Below, piece by piece: positions 52,529-61,926 of a stretch of DNA of 64,000 nt. The stretch lies in assembly GCF_003148745.1 (NCBI RefSeq), contig NZ_QGGU01000014.1, forward strand, positions 1 to 64,000, given 5' to 3'. The notes beneath the pieces were generated by a model that was not told the DNA's origin, searched no databases, and was given only the letters and a program-made list of their open reading frames with translations. Source of the DNA: Pleionea mediterranea (lineage in GTDB: Bacteria > Pseudomonadota > Gammaproteobacteria > Enterobacterales > Kangiellaceae). A program made the position numbers and the translations under genes. The stretch's first letter is position 1. Each line of letters starts with the position of its first letter.

Positions 52529-53076
52529 GACTTTACGCACCGTTTTAGTGATTCAAGACCGCGGCGGATCCAGCTTTTTATGGATCCCAGTGGTGCTTCA
52601 AGATGCTTCATAATCTCTTGATGGGTCAGGCCGTAAAAGTAAGCGAGCTGAATGGTCTGTCGCTGCGCACCCTGCAATAAGTCCATGCAGCGATAGAGCT
52701 TACTGTCATTGTCTGTGGCAGTTTCCAGAACATTCGGGTTAATGTCGGCGGGCAAAGGTAAGTCATTGGAATGGTTATGATGTACTTTTTGGTGGCGCAG
52801 TTCGTCTATGCAGCGGTTGCGAACAATGCTGACTAACCAGGTCATCACACTGCCACGCTCGGTATGGTAGGTGGCAGCGTTGTGCCAGACCTTGATATAG
52901 GTATCCTGAACAATTTCTTCGGCTAAATCTTGTCGATTCAACAGTTTGCAGGCAATGGCCAGTAACTTTCCGGCAGAGGCTTCATACAGGTTTTGAAATG
53001 CTTGTCGATCTTTTTGTGCAATGGCATAAAGCCACTTTAAATATTGCTGATTGAGCTTTTCGTTATTGCTGCTCAT
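52525..53076 (-). CDS. ECF sigma factor of the DUF4331 locus
   Basis: A 183-residue ECF sigma factor (SigK/RpoE-like group): region 2 FQNLYEASAGKLLAIACKLL and QDLAEEIVQDTYIKVWHNAA; region 4 AQRQTIQLAYFYGLTHQEIM then LEAPLGSIKSWIRRGLESL. ATG 53076 has GGAGGG just upstream; the open frame to 53115 includes an untranslated lead. It probably drives its own promoter and that of the DUF4331 gene. Confidence 0.93.
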   Translation of the reverse strand: MSSNNEKLNQQYLKWLYAIAQKDRQAFQNLYEASAGKLLAIACKLLNRQDLAEEIVQDTYIKVWHNAATYHTERGSVMTWLVSIVRNRCIDELRHQKVHHNHSNDLPLPADINPNVLETATDNDSKLYRCMDLLQGAQRQTIQLAYFYGLTHQEIMKHLEAPLGSIKSWIRRGLESLKRCVKS

Positions 53077-53105
53077 AACGCCCTCCATTGTTCTTGTTGT
53101 ATTAC

Positions 53106-53133
53106 TTACGAGCAATGGATGCGATTAGATGCA
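53106..53133 (-). promoter_or_regulatory. Autoregulatory promoter of the ECF sigma gene
   Basis: On the minus strand: TGCATC (53133-53128), 17 bases, CGTAA (53110-53106), then about 30 bases to the ATG. The match in sequence and spacing to the promoter before the DUF4331 gene argues that the ECF sigma recognises both. Confidence 0.72.
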
Positions 53134-53381
53134 TTTTTTAACTGGTTTGATGAGTACATTATTTTTTGAGTTTGAAGTAGTGAATAAAAATGATTAGCCG
53201 CCTTACATGATGTTAGTGATTGAAGTAAGCTGATTTTGTTTTTAACGAAAGCTGAACAATCAGTATAGAAGGGATAAGAAAGAATGCATAAGAACAGGCC
53301 GATAACTTTGACCAAGTAAAGCATGTTGAGATGAAAGTTGAGGTAATTTTATTTAATGACAGGTCTGAATATAAGATTATT

Positions 53382-53422
53382 GCCCGGTAATTTTTATTTT
53401 TTTAGAATAAAATTTATCGGGC
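53382..53422 (-). terminator. Terminator of the S9 peptidase gene
   Basis: GCCCG...AATTTTTATT pairs with AATAAAATT...CGGGC, with a long A/T inner part. It lies 35 bases after the peptidase stop. Sequence between 53134 and 53381 shows no gene. Confidence 0.7.
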
Positions 53423-53456
53423 ATAAACTCATTGAGTGATAGAAACTTAATGGTTT

Positions 53457-55505
53457 CTAATTTTTATCGTCTTTATTGTCGCGATATTTTTCAAACCAAT
53501 GCAGAATATAAGCAACCTTCGACATTAAATTACTGGGTCGTTTATAAATTCCATGTGGCGCGTCCGGAATTCTAACCATGGCCGTTTCCACTTGTTGTAA
53601 TTTCAGGGCCTGATAAAACTGTTCGGTTTCCGAAATAGGCGTTCGGTAATCGGCTTCACCGGTCAGTAACATGGTGGGGGTTTTAACATTACCCACGTAA
53701 CTGATGGGGGAGCGTTTCATATAGTGTTCAACATCTTCCCAGGGTTTTTTACCGAACCAGTTTTTATAAAAAAACGGGTAAAAGTCGGAGGTTAAAACAA
53801 AGCTGTACCAGTTGATAACCGGTTTTGCCACCACCGCAGCAGCAAACCTGTCGGTATGACCAACAATCCATGCGGTTAATACGCCGCCACCAGAACCGCC
53901 GGTAACAAACAATTCTTTTTCATTGATAAAGCCTTTGTCGATCACCGCATCCACTGTTGACATTAAATCATCGTAATCCTGGCTGGGATAATTGTGATGA
54001 ATGGTTTGCGCGAACTCTTTGCCGTAGCTATCACTGCCGCGAGGATTGGCGTAGACCACCACATAACCTTTTGCCGCCATCAGTTGTACTTCGGTGGAAA
54101 AGTGTGGACCGTAATTGGTTACCGGACCGCCATGAATTTCAAGAATTAACGGGTATTTTTTATTGCGATCAAATCCGGGCGGATAAGCGATCCAGGCTTG
54201 TATATCACGTTGATCGTAAGACGACTTAAGCCAAAGCTCTTCGATGGTTGCTATGTCTTTATGCCCCAGCGCATCTTCGTTTAATTGCGTTAAGGTTTTA
54301 TAGCGATTGTTTTTTACCATCGCAACATCAGCCGGCCGTTGCGGATCGGAAATGGTAAAGGCGATGGTGCCATCGCTGGCAACATCAAATTCGCCGCCAG
54401 AATAAGGTCGACCAAAAGATTGCCCGCCAATGTTTTTGGCAACAACTTTTCGTTTTCCATTCAGCGGTTGGTAGGCGACATAGGTTGAACCTTTATCATC
54501 GTAAGATAAATATAATCCTTTGCTGTTGCTCGACCATTGGATGCTGGAAGCGGAACGATCAAAGTCTGATGTGGGGGTGCGTTTATTTGAGCCATCGACA
54601 GACATAATGGTGATATTGGTGTTTTCATAATTGGTGTATTGCTGATCGTAACCAAGGTAGGCAATCAGTTTTCCATCCGGTGATACTTTGGGTGATGAGT
54701 CTGGGCCATTTCGATCCGTTAGCTGGGTTAATTTTTTGCTATTAATATCGACCGAAAAAATTTCCGTATTAGTGGGATCTAAATCCTTATCCTTGTGACG
54801 GTTGGCAGAAAAGTAGAGTTTACTGCCGTCTTTTGCCCAGCTTAGTGCTCCCGAATGATCAAATTCACCGTTGGTTATTTGTCTGGCAGTGCCGCCGTCG
54901 GCGCTCATAATAAACACATGAGTGTTGCCACTTTTGGTGTAACCGGCGCCATCAAATCGGTAATAAACATCGTCAATGTAAACCGCCGGCTTTGCCCATT
55001 TGGCACCTTTCGGTTTTCCCGGTAATGACACTGGCGATTCGTTTTTACCCGGCACAAATCGGGTAAACGCAATGTATTGTCCATCGGGTGACCAGCTGAT
55101 GTTTTGAGGACTGTGTGAAAAGTGTGTCATCTGGGCTGACTGGCCAGTGTCGAGCCATTTAATATGGATTTGTGATTTACCACTGGCTGTCGATAGGTAG
55201 GCCAGTTTTTTTTCATCGGGGGAAAGTGTTGGAGCGTAATCCGCAAATAAACCATTGGTTACCGGCGTCAGTTGTTTATTGCGATCAACGCGCCAGATAT
55301 TTCCAACTTTTCGATCGGTGTGTCGATCCATATAATTGCGGACAAAGTAAATCTGCTCAGCATTATTGGATATTTCTAATCCGGAGGCGTACTCCAGAGT
55401 AAACACATCATCGAGTTGAAGGCGGTTTAAATCATTGGCCTGACTGACCGAGTACATCAACAAAGACGTCAGCAGTATGACTCCTGACTTAATTTGAGTA
55501 ATCAT
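53457..55505 (-). CDS. S9-family prolyl oligopeptidase/dipeptidyl peptidase
   Basis: A 682-residue exported serine peptidase: signal peptide (ILLTSLLMYSVSQA), beta-propeller region with repeated SPDG/SPDE-type blades (WSPDGQYIAFTRF, SPKVSPDGKLIAYLG), then an alpha/beta-hydrolase domain. Catalytic Ser in GGSGGGVLTAW, Asp in TGEADYRTP, His in DAPHGI. Cuts small peptides, probably in the periplasm. A TGCATCTAATC motif (55590-55580) lies 80 bp upstream, like the ECF promoter region of the sigma gene but without a CGTAA box. Confidence 0.92.
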   Translation of the reverse strand: MITQIKSGVILLTSLLMYSVSQANDLNRLQLDDVFTLEYASGLEISNNAEQIYFVRNYMDRHTDRKVGNIWRVDRNKQLTPVTNGLFADYAPTLSPDEKKLAYLSTASGKSQIHIKWLDTGQSAQMTHFSHSPQNISWSPDGQYIAFTRFVPGKNESPVSLPGKPKGAKWAKPAVYIDDVYYRFDGAGYTKSGNTHVFIMSADGGTARQITNGEFDHSGALSWAKDGSKLYFSANRHKDKDLDPTNTEIFSVDINSKKLTQLTDRNGPDSSPKVSPDGKLIAYLGYDQQYTNYENTNITIMSVDGSNKRTPTSDFDRSASSIQWSSNSKGLYLSYDDKGSTYVAYQPLNGKRKVVAKNIGGQSFGRPYSGGEFDVASDGTIAFTISDPQRPADVAMVKNNRYKTLTQLNEDALGHKDIATIEELWLKSSYDQRDIQAWIAYPPGFDRNKKYPLILEIHGGPVTNYGPHFSTEVQLMAAKGYVVVYANPRGSDSYGKEFAQTIHHNYPSQDYDDLMSTVDAVIDKGFINEKELFVTGGSGGGVLTAWIVGHTDRFAAAVVAKPVINWYSFVLTSDFYPFFYKNWFGKKPWEDVEHYMKRSPISYVGNVKTPTMLLTGEADYRTPISETEQFYQALKLQQVETAMVRIPDAPHGIYKRPSNLMSKVAYILHWFEKYRDNKDDKN

Positions 55506-55579
55506 TCACTTGCTCCCTGGTTTTTTATTGGGCGTTATTAGGCATATTTATTAAGCGTTTTTATTAAATCAGGGATGAT

Positions 55580-55590
55580 GATTAGATGCA
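55580..55590 (-). promoter_or_regulatory. TGCATCTAATC element upstream of the S9 gene
   Basis: TGCATCTAATC followed two bases later by CATCC matches the start of the ECF sigma gene promoter (TGCATCTAATC, CATCC at the same spacing). At the -10 position the sequence is TTAAT rather than CGTAA. Possible related or degenerate promoter; weak. Confidence 0.35.
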
Positions 55591-55733
55591 ATCGAGACAA
55601 TGATACAAGTTTTACTCAGTAACGAGTTATGCATTAAGGAATGTATCAATGGGTGTTCAGTGAAACCCATACATTATCCTGTAAAAAAAATCCCTTTGGG
55701 CGACTTTATCGAGAAGTATAAAGAGAGTTTCGC

Positions 55734-56933
55734 TTATCGGTTAGCCTGTTTTGAAGCATTGACGCTAGACAAGTTATCCGTTGTCTCTCTTTTGTAGGCT
55801 TTTTCGTTGGCGTCGTAATACACATAACAACATTGATTACGGCCATTGTTTTTGGCGTGATAGAGTGCCTTATCGGCTTGCTTGAATAAATCGAACGGCA
55901 ATTCTGGCTCAAAACTGTTGATGATCCGTGACACACTGCCAATGCTAACCGTAATGTTTAACAAGGTGCCATCAACATCAATGGGAGTGGTTTCTATTAA
56001 AGTACGAATTCTTTCCGCCACTATTGTGGCACCCGGTAAATCGGTTCCGGGTAATAATAAACTGAATTCTTCACCGCCGTAGCGAGCACAAACATCCGTT
56101 GCTCTTGGTAAGGCTTGTTTGAGCAGGCTTGCCAAATGTTTTAAGCAGATATCACCTACATCGTGACCGTAAGTATCGTTAATTCGTTTAAAGTGATCGC
56201 AATCCACCAGTAACACAGTGAGCTGTTCGTGATTGCGTGATGACAGATGGCACAGTTCGTCGAGCTTCTCATCAAAGTAACGTCTGTTTTCTAACTGGGT
56301 CAGTGCATCGGTGCGACTTTGTTTTGCCAGCTTCTGCTCATTTTTCAGTGATAACCAATACTCTTTGTTCTGATTGGTGGAGAGTAAAATCAGGTAAACA
56401 TAAAACATGATCAACATGGCGCCAAGGATCGGCAGGTCGGCAATAAAAAACGAAGTAAATAACGGCGGCAATACCAGTGTTGAAACAAAAAAGTAAGCCA
56501 GCTTTCTATTTGGCGCAAAACTGTTGGTGCCACCGGCAACAATACCGGCAGAAGAAAACGACATAAATAAGGTAAACAATTCATTATTTATGGTGAGTGC
56601 TAACGCAAACATTAACCCCCAGCCCAAACTGTGCGGCAAGATCACCAGAAAAAATAGGTTGGTCCATAACGCATGGTGATTCTGGATTGCCTTAGACATT
56701 AATTTCGAATGTACAATACGAACAACGGAGGTAACAATAAAGGTTATTGTGGTGACCCAGAATAATGTGGAATGCGACTCACTAAAGCCACTGCCTACGG
56801 CCAAAATAGGCCACAGCATAGGGTATAAAAATATTCCCGGAAGGCCTCGAGTCACCAGGTTTCTGGATACTCGAACAGCTAACTCCTTTATATCGGACTC
56901 TTCCTGTGTTGTTGAAAGCTCGGGAGTGGGCAA
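55734..56933 (-). CDS. Membrane diguanylate cyclase (GGDEF)
   Basis: A 399-residue protein: six or so TM helices (about residues 30-200) and a C-terminal GGDEF domain. Active site GGEEF in CARYGGEEFSLLLPG, with the product-inhibition site RxxD (RATD) five residues before it. DALTQLENRRYFDEKL and FKRINDTYGHDVGD are the metal and substrate parts. It should make cyclic di-GMP in response to an unknown membrane signal. It starts at TTG 56933 with only a weak upstream AGGCGA; no ATG lies before the first helix. Confidence 0.86.
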   Translation of the reverse strand: MPTPELSTTQEESDIKELAVRVSRNLVTRGLPGIFLYPMLWPILAVGSGFSESHSTLFWVTTITFIVTSVVRIVHSKLMSKAIQNHHALWTNLFFLVILPHSLGWGLMFALALTINNELFTLFMSFSSAGIVAGGTNSFAPNRKLAYFFVSTLVLPPLFTSFFIADLPILGAMLIMFYVYLILLSTNQNKEYWLSLKNEQKLAKQSRTDALTQLENRRYFDEKLDELCHLSSRNHEQLTVLLVDCDHFKRINDTYGHDVGDICLKHLASLLKQALPRATDVCARYGGEEFSLLLPGTDLPGATIVAERIRTLIETTPIDVDGTLLNITVSIGSVSRIINSFEPELPFDLFKQADKALYHAKNNGRNQCCYVYYDANEKAYKRETTDNLSSVNASKQANR

Positions 56934-57047
56934 ATTTGTCGCCTGTTTTTAATTTTTTTGTTAATCAACAATGTTATCCATTGAACTATAGCACAAGGAC
57001 GCAGTAATTCACTCTTGGAGATAAGTTTCTGTTCTTATACATTTGAG

Positions 57048-58490
57048 CTAATACTTAACGCACACATTTTTCGGCTCGGTGAAAAACTTCATGGCTTCAA
57101 AACCGCCTTCACGGCCAACACCGGAAGCTTTTACTCCGCCAAAGGGCGTTCGTAAATCCCGCAATAACCAGCTGTTGATCCAGACAATGCCAAAATGCAA
57201 TTGCTTTGATAACCGATGGGCGCGTTTTAAATCATTGGTCCATACCGATGTGGCTAATCCGTAATCGGTGCCATTGGCAAGTGTGAGCGCTTCATCGTCA
57301 TTGTCGAAGGGTTGCAAGGTGCATACCGGGCCAAAGATTTCTTCCTGATTGGTGCGGCAATCCAGTGGCAGATTTTCAAACACCGTTGGCTCAACAAAGA
57401 AACCTTGTTCGCAGCGACCAGAAACGGTGAAGCGGTTGCCGCCAGTCAGAAGTTTTCCGCCTTCCTGTTTTGCCAGTTCAATGTAGGACAAGACTTTTTC
57501 CATATGAGGCTTTGATACCAGAGCACCATGTTGAGTGGTTTTTTCCAGCGGATCACCAATGGTCAATTGTTTTACCTGTTTAATAAAAGCCTGTTTAAAT
57601 TTATCGTAAATACTGCGTTCGATGTAAATGCGTGAGCCGCATAAGCATATTTGACCCTGATTCGAAAATGCCGCACGCACCACTTCTTTGACGGTATTGT
57701 CAAAATCGCAATCGGCAAATACCAATGTTGGGTTTTTTCCGCCAAGCTCCAGGCTTAGTTTTTTGAACATGGGCGCTGCGGTCGCGGCAAGTTTTTTTCC
57801 GGTGGCGGTACCGCCGGTAAAACTGATGGCCTTAATATCTTGGTGCTCGACAATCTGTTGTCCTATGTTGCCGCCACTGCCGTGTAATATATTTAATACG
57901 CCTTTCGGTAATCCGGCATCGGCGCAAATTTTAGAAAACAGATAAGCCGTCATTGGGGTGACTTCCGATGGTTTGGCAACGACGGTGTTTCCTGCCGCAA
58001 GGGCCGGTGCAATTTTCCAGGTGAATAAATACAAAGGAAAATTCCACGGGGAAATGGTGCCTACCACGCCAATGGGATCGCGCAAGGTATAGTTCACCGC
58101 AAGATTACCCATGCCATGACTTTCGCTGGCAAACTGCGTGCAGGCATTGGCAAAAAAACGAATATTGGCCGAGGCGCGATAACTGTCTACTGCTTTGGCA
58201 AACGTAACGGGCTTGCCATTATCTATGGCTTCCGCTTTTGCCAGCTCATCGCTGGCGGCTTCGACAGCGTCAGCAATTTTCATCAAGAGTCGCGAGCGAT
58301 CTTCAATAGAAGTGGACGACCAGGTTGGAAAAGCTTGCTTGGCTGCAGCAACCGCACGGCTTAAATCCTGATCGTTGGATTCCGGGATCTGGGAATAAAC
58401 GGCACCAGTTGCTGGCTCAACATTATCCAGATATTCGCCACTGTCGGGCGCACAAAACTCACCATTGATGTAGTTTTCGATCCGTTGCAT
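57048..58490 (-). CDS. amnC: 2-aminomuconic semialdehyde dehydrogenase
   Basis: A 480-residue NAD-dependent aldehyde dehydrogenase. Catalytic Cys is in NQGQICLCGSRIY, Glu in LSLELGGKNPTL, cofactor contacts in SPWNFPLYLFTWKIAPALAA. WLLRDLRTPFGGVKASGVGR at the end is characteristic of the ALDH8A1/AMSDH branch, which oxidises 2-aminomuconate semialdehyde in the kynurenine pathway. The other pathway genes lie at 25-29.6 kb. Follows an SDR gene on the same strand, 79 bp downstream. Confidence 0.88.
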   Translation of the reverse strand: MQRIENYINGEFCAPDSGEYLDNVEPATGAVYSQIPESNDQDLSRAVAAAKQAFPTWSSTSIEDRSRLLMKIADAVEAASDELAKAEAIDNGKPVTFAKAVDSYRASANIRFFANACTQFASESHGMGNLAVNYTLRDPIGVVGTISPWNFPLYLFTWKIAPALAAGNTVVAKPSEVTPMTAYLFSKICADAGLPKGVLNILHGSGGNIGQQIVEHQDIKAISFTGGTATGKKLAATAAPMFKKLSLELGGKNPTLVFADCDFDNTVKEVVRAAFSNQGQICLCGSRIYIERSIYDKFKQAFIKQVKQLTIGDPLEKTTQHGALVSKPHMEKVLSYIELAKQEGGKLLTGGNRFTVSGRCEQGFFVEPTVFENLPLDCRTNQEEIFGPVCTLQPFDNDDEALTLANGTDYGLATSVWTNDLKRAHRLSKQLHFGIVWINSWLLRDLRTPFGGVKASGVGREGGFEAMKFFTEPKNVCVKY

Positions 58491-58569
58491 ACGTGTAGTA
58501 ACCTTTTTTATGGCTTTTAATAATAGGTGTTAGTCGAGCCTGTTTATATTGTGGACTGGCTTGATACTG

Positions 58570-59361
58570 TTACAGTGAGCCTGTTCGGCCGCCATCAACC
58601 GGTAAATTTACACCGGTAATGTAGGCTCCAGCCGGTGAGGCTAAAAAGCCCACGGCATTGGCAAACTCTTCGGCTTCACCAAATCGGCGCAGCGGAATGA
58701 TCGACTTTTCCATTTCAGTAACCTCTTCAATGCTCTTATTCAGTTTTTTCGCTTTGTTACTGATGATGGATTCGAGCCGTACCGTATTGGTGGCACCCGG
58801 CAGCACATTGTTCACGGTAATGTTAAACGGCCCCAGTTCATTGGCAATGGTTTTGGCCCAGTTTGCCACAGCGCCGCGCACCGTATTGGAAACCCCTAGA
58901 TTAGGCAGCGGTTGTTTCACCGAGGTAGAAATCACATTAATGATTCGGCCTGAACCGGATTGCTTCATACCCTCGAGCAGACGCTGGGTAATGTTTTGAT
59001 TGTTGATCAGATGCTGGTTAAAGGCGGCTAAAAAGGCCTCGGCATCAGCCTGATGTGCCGGACCGGGCGCCGGACCGCCGGTGTTATTGATTAAGATGCT
59101 GTATTGCTGACCAGCAGACAGGTGGTCATCTAAAACAGACTTTACCTGCTCGGTGTCGGAAAAGTCAGCCACCAGCACATCGTGCGTTTGACCCTTGGAA
59201 GTGTCGAGTTCGTTTTTTACGGCCTCAAGTTTTTGCTGGTTGCGAGAAAACAGGGTGACGCTTGCGCCCTGTTTTGCCAATTGTAGCGCGATGGCTTTTC
59301 CAATCCCCTGACTGCTGCCGCAGACCAGTGCTTTTTTGCCGGTAAGTTCGAGATTCATCAT
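58570..59361 (-). CDS. SDR-like protein lacking the catalytic Tyr-Lys
   Basis: A 263-residue protein with the short-chain dehydrogenase fold: cofactor motif CGSSQGIG, NNTGGPAPGPAH and VISTSVKQPLPNLG. Where YxxxK is expected the sequence is VSNTVRGAVANW, so catalytic Tyr and Lys are replaced by Ser and Arg. Members with this SNxxR pattern form a divergent branch near aromatic or aminomuconate dehydrogenases. It is upstream of the AMSDH gene and may act on a kynurenine-pathway intermediate, but not by the standard SDR mechanism. Confidence 0.85.
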   Translation of the reverse strand: MMNLELTGKKALVCGSSQGIGKAIALQLAKQGASVTLFSRNQQKLEAVKNELDTSKGQTHDVLVADFSDTEQVKSVLDDHLSAGQQYSILINNTGGPAPGPAHQADAEAFLAAFNQHLINNQNITQRLLEGMKQSGSGRIINVISTSVKQPLPNLGVSNTVRGAVANWAKTIANELGPFNITVNNVLPGATNTVRLESIISNKAKKLNKSIEEVTEMEKSIIPLRRFGEAEEFANAVGFLASPAGAYITGVNLPVDGGRTGSL

Positions 59362-59391
59362 AAATAAGTATCCTGCTGGTTTAGAGCGTGT

Positions 59392-60675
59392 TTATAAGTT
59401 GGCAAAAGCCTGTTTAACCGCTGTCAGTGTTTTATCCAGTTGTTCGCTGCCATGGGCTTTGGAAACAAAGCCTGCTTCAAAGGCCGAAGGCGCCAGATAG
59501 ACCCCTTGATCCAGTAGCAAATGAAAGAACTTGCCGAAGCGATTATGATCGCCGCTTGCCACCTGCTGGTAACTATTGACGGCTTTGTCATCAGTAAAAA
59601 ATACGCCAAACATACTGCCCACATGGTTGGTGGTGAATGGCATTCCGGCTTCATCGGCTAAAGACTGCATGCCGCTGACCAGTTGTTGGGTGTACTGATA
59701 AATCGAATCGTAATATCCCGGCTGACCCATCAGTTTTAATGCGGCCAGTCCGGCACTCATGGCAACCGGGTTACCGGACAAAGTGCCTGCCTGATAAACT
59801 GGCCCGGCGGGAGACAGCTGCTGCATGATGTTACGTTTACCACCAAAGGCGCCCACAGGCATACCACCACCAATCACTTTGCCCAGAGTGGTGAGGTCGG
59901 GTGTTACATTGTAAAGCTGTTGCGCACTGCCTTCGCCTACCCGAAAGCCACACATCACTTCATCAAAAATCAAGACTGACTGATATTGATCGCACAAATC
60001 ACGCAACCCTTGTAAAAAGCCATCGGCGGGAGGAATGCAATTCATATTTCCGGCCACTGGCTCCAGAATGATCGCCGCGATATCGTCTTTATTGGCTTCC
60101 ATAAGTGCTTTAACACTGTCGATATCATTAAAGGTGGCAGTAAGGGTGTGTTTGGCAAAATCTTCTGGCACGCCGGGTGAGGTGGGCTCGCCCAGAGTGA
60201 GCATGCCACTGCCGGCTTTTACCAGCAGACAATCGGCATGACCGTGGTAACAGCCTTCGAACTTGATGATTTTATTTTTACCACTGTAACCCCGGGCCAG
60301 TCGAATGGCACTCATGGTGGCTTCGGTACCGGAGTTGACCATGCGAACCTGATCCATCGACGGGATCATCGAGCACACGGTTTCGGCCATTTGTATTTCA
60401 AGCTCGGTAGGCGCGCCAAAACTTAAGCCATTTTCAGCGGCTTTAATCACTGCTTCGCGGATTGCCTGGTGATTGTGACCATGGATCATGGGGCCCCAGG
60501 ACAACACATAGTCAATGTATTGTTTGCTGTCGGTGTCGTAAACAAAAGGGCCATCGGCCTTGTTTAAAAACACCGGCGTGCCGCCAACACCGGCAAAGGC
60601 GCGAACCGGAGAGTTCACACCGCCAGGTATAAATTGCTGGGCTTTTTGATAAAGAGATTCGGAAGAAGTCGTCAT
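59392..60675 (-). CDS. hemL: Glutamate-1-semialdehyde 2,1-aminomutase
   Basis: A 427-residue PLP enzyme that converts glutamate-1-semialdehyde to 5-aminolevulinate in tetrapyrrole synthesis. Signatures: [56 protein letters not shown], the PLP-lysine region [18 protein letters not shown] and [11 protein letters not shown]. Standard length. Upstream (60676-60810) lies a short gap before pyrB; both are read leftward. Confidence 0.97.
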   Translation of the reverse strand: MTTSSESLYQKAQQFIPGGVNSPVRAFAGVGGTPVFLNKADGPFVYDTDSKQYIDYVLSWGPMIHGHNHQAIREAVIKAAENGLSFGAPTELEIQMAETVCSMIPSMDQVRMVNSGTEATMSAIRLARGYSGKNKIIKFEGCYHGHADCLLVKAGSGMLTLGEPTSPGVPEDFAKHTLTATFNDIDSVKALMEANKDDIAAIILEPVAGNMNCIPPADGFLQGLRDLCDQYQSVLIFDEVMCGFRVGEGSAQQLYNVTPDLTTLGKVIGGGMPVGAFGGKRNIMQQLSPAGPVYQAGTLSGNPVAMSAGLAALKLMGQPGYYDSIYQYTQQLVSGMQSLADEAGMPFTTNHVGSMFGVFFTDDKAVNSYQQVASGDHNRFGKFFHLLLDQGVYLAPSAFEAGFVSKAHGSEQLDKTLTAVKQAFANL

Positions 60676-60810
60676 TATGTCGGATTCTCTAATGTTGAAT
60701 GTATTTAGTGTGTTTAAAAGAATTGCACCATGGTGCTAAATTTTGAGTTTACGCCCATTGTCAGCGTTTTTGGTATAACTGCACCGGCAAGACTGCTCCG
60801 TAAATAACAA

Positions 60811-61833
60811 TTAGCGGGTTAACCCCTTAAACCAGTTTACCGGACGCTCGTATTTTGACAGTTGATCTTCAACCCCCAGAATACAGGCAAACAATGCCAT
60901 ACGAACTAAAATGCCATTGTCGGTTTGTCGAAAAATTGCCAGACCTGGCTCAAGATTTAAATCGTTATCCAACTCATTGGCATCATTGCGCGAGTCTCTT
61001 GGCAGAGGGTGCATAATCACAGCCTTTGGTTGGCAGTGCTCGGAATAAACCTGCTTATTCAATCGAAAGTAGCCCCGATAACGGTTTGCTTCTTCCTGCG
61101 TGGCGAAGCGCTCTTCCTGAATTCGTGTTTGATAAATGATATTGGCGGAAGGCAGGCCATCGTCGAGCTTATCGCTGATGTAAACCTGATGCCCGGCATT
61201 GGTCAGCATGTCGATGTATTCGGTGGGCATTGCCAGAGCCTGCGGCGATACCAGTTGGATTTTCAGGTTGCTGTATAAAGCCAGTAGCTGACAAAGTGAG
61301 TGTACGGTTCGGCCATGTTTTAAATCACCCAGCATGGTCAGGCATAAATCATCCATGGTTTTGTGTTGCGCCTGCAGCTCGTGCTTAATGGTAAACAGAT
61401 CGAGCAACGCCTGAGTCGGGTGCTCATTGGGGCCGTCACCGCCATTAATCACCGGAACACGGCTGCCAATGGCAAATTCTGCGGCAGAACCGGCATCCGG
61501 ATGACGCATGCAGATGATGTCACTGTAACCGGACAAAACCTGTGCCGTATCGTACAGGGATTCGCCTTTGGCTAAGGCCGATGAGGATAATCCGGTGGTT
61601 TCGCGCACTTCACCACCCAAAAGGTTAAACGCACAACCAAAACTGACGCGGGTACGTGTACTGGGCTCAAAAAACATATTGCCCAAAATAGCGCCTTCGA
61701 GAACACGAGTGACTTTTTCCCGTGTGGCGTAGGGGCGCATCGCATTGGCGACATCAAACAATTCGTTGATTAATTCGAGAGAAAAATCTTTGACCGAAAG
61801 AACATGTTGGCCTTTTAGATACACGCGGATCAC
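60811..61833 (-). CDS. pyrB: Aspartate carbamoyltransferase
   Basis: A 340-residue enzyme forming N-carbamoyl-aspartate in pyrimidine synthesis. Carbamoyl phosphate site FFEPSTRTRVSFGCAF, GGDGPNEHPTQALLDLFTI, MLGDLKHGRTVHSLCQLLAL and IMHPLPRDSRNDANELDN are all present. No pyrI follows. Two GTG codons can start it: 61833 lies only one base after AAGAGG, whereas GTG 61824 has better spacing, so the first three residues are uncertain. Confidence 0.95.
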   Translation of the reverse strand: MIRVYLKGQHVLSVKDFSLELINELFDVANAMRPYATREKVTRVLEGAILGNMFFEPSTRTRVSFGCAFNLLGGEVRETTGLSSSALAKGESLYDTAQVLSGYSDIICMRHPDAGSAAEFAIGSRVPVINGGDGPNEHPTQALLDLFTIKHELQAQHKTMDDLCLTMLGDLKHGRTVHSLCQLLALYSNLKIQLVSPQALAMPTEYIDMLTNAGHQVYISDKLDDGLPSANIIYQTRIQEERFATQEEANRYRGYFRLNKQVYSEHCQPKAVIMHPLPRDSRNDANELDNDLNLEPGLAIFRQTDNGILVRMALFACILGVEDQLSKYERPVNWFKGLTR

Positions 61834-61926
61834 ACCTCTTGGTTAGAAACGATTGAATTGCTGCGCTATTTTAGACGTTTTTAAGAGCAATGTCTTTGGC
61901 TGTGGAAAGGCTGTCTGATAAAAGCC

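Noticed and set aside
55600-55797. 65-residue + strand frame before the diguanylate cyclase end
   Set aside because: It overlaps the 3' end of the cyclase gene on the other strand, has no good ribosome site and no recognisable product.
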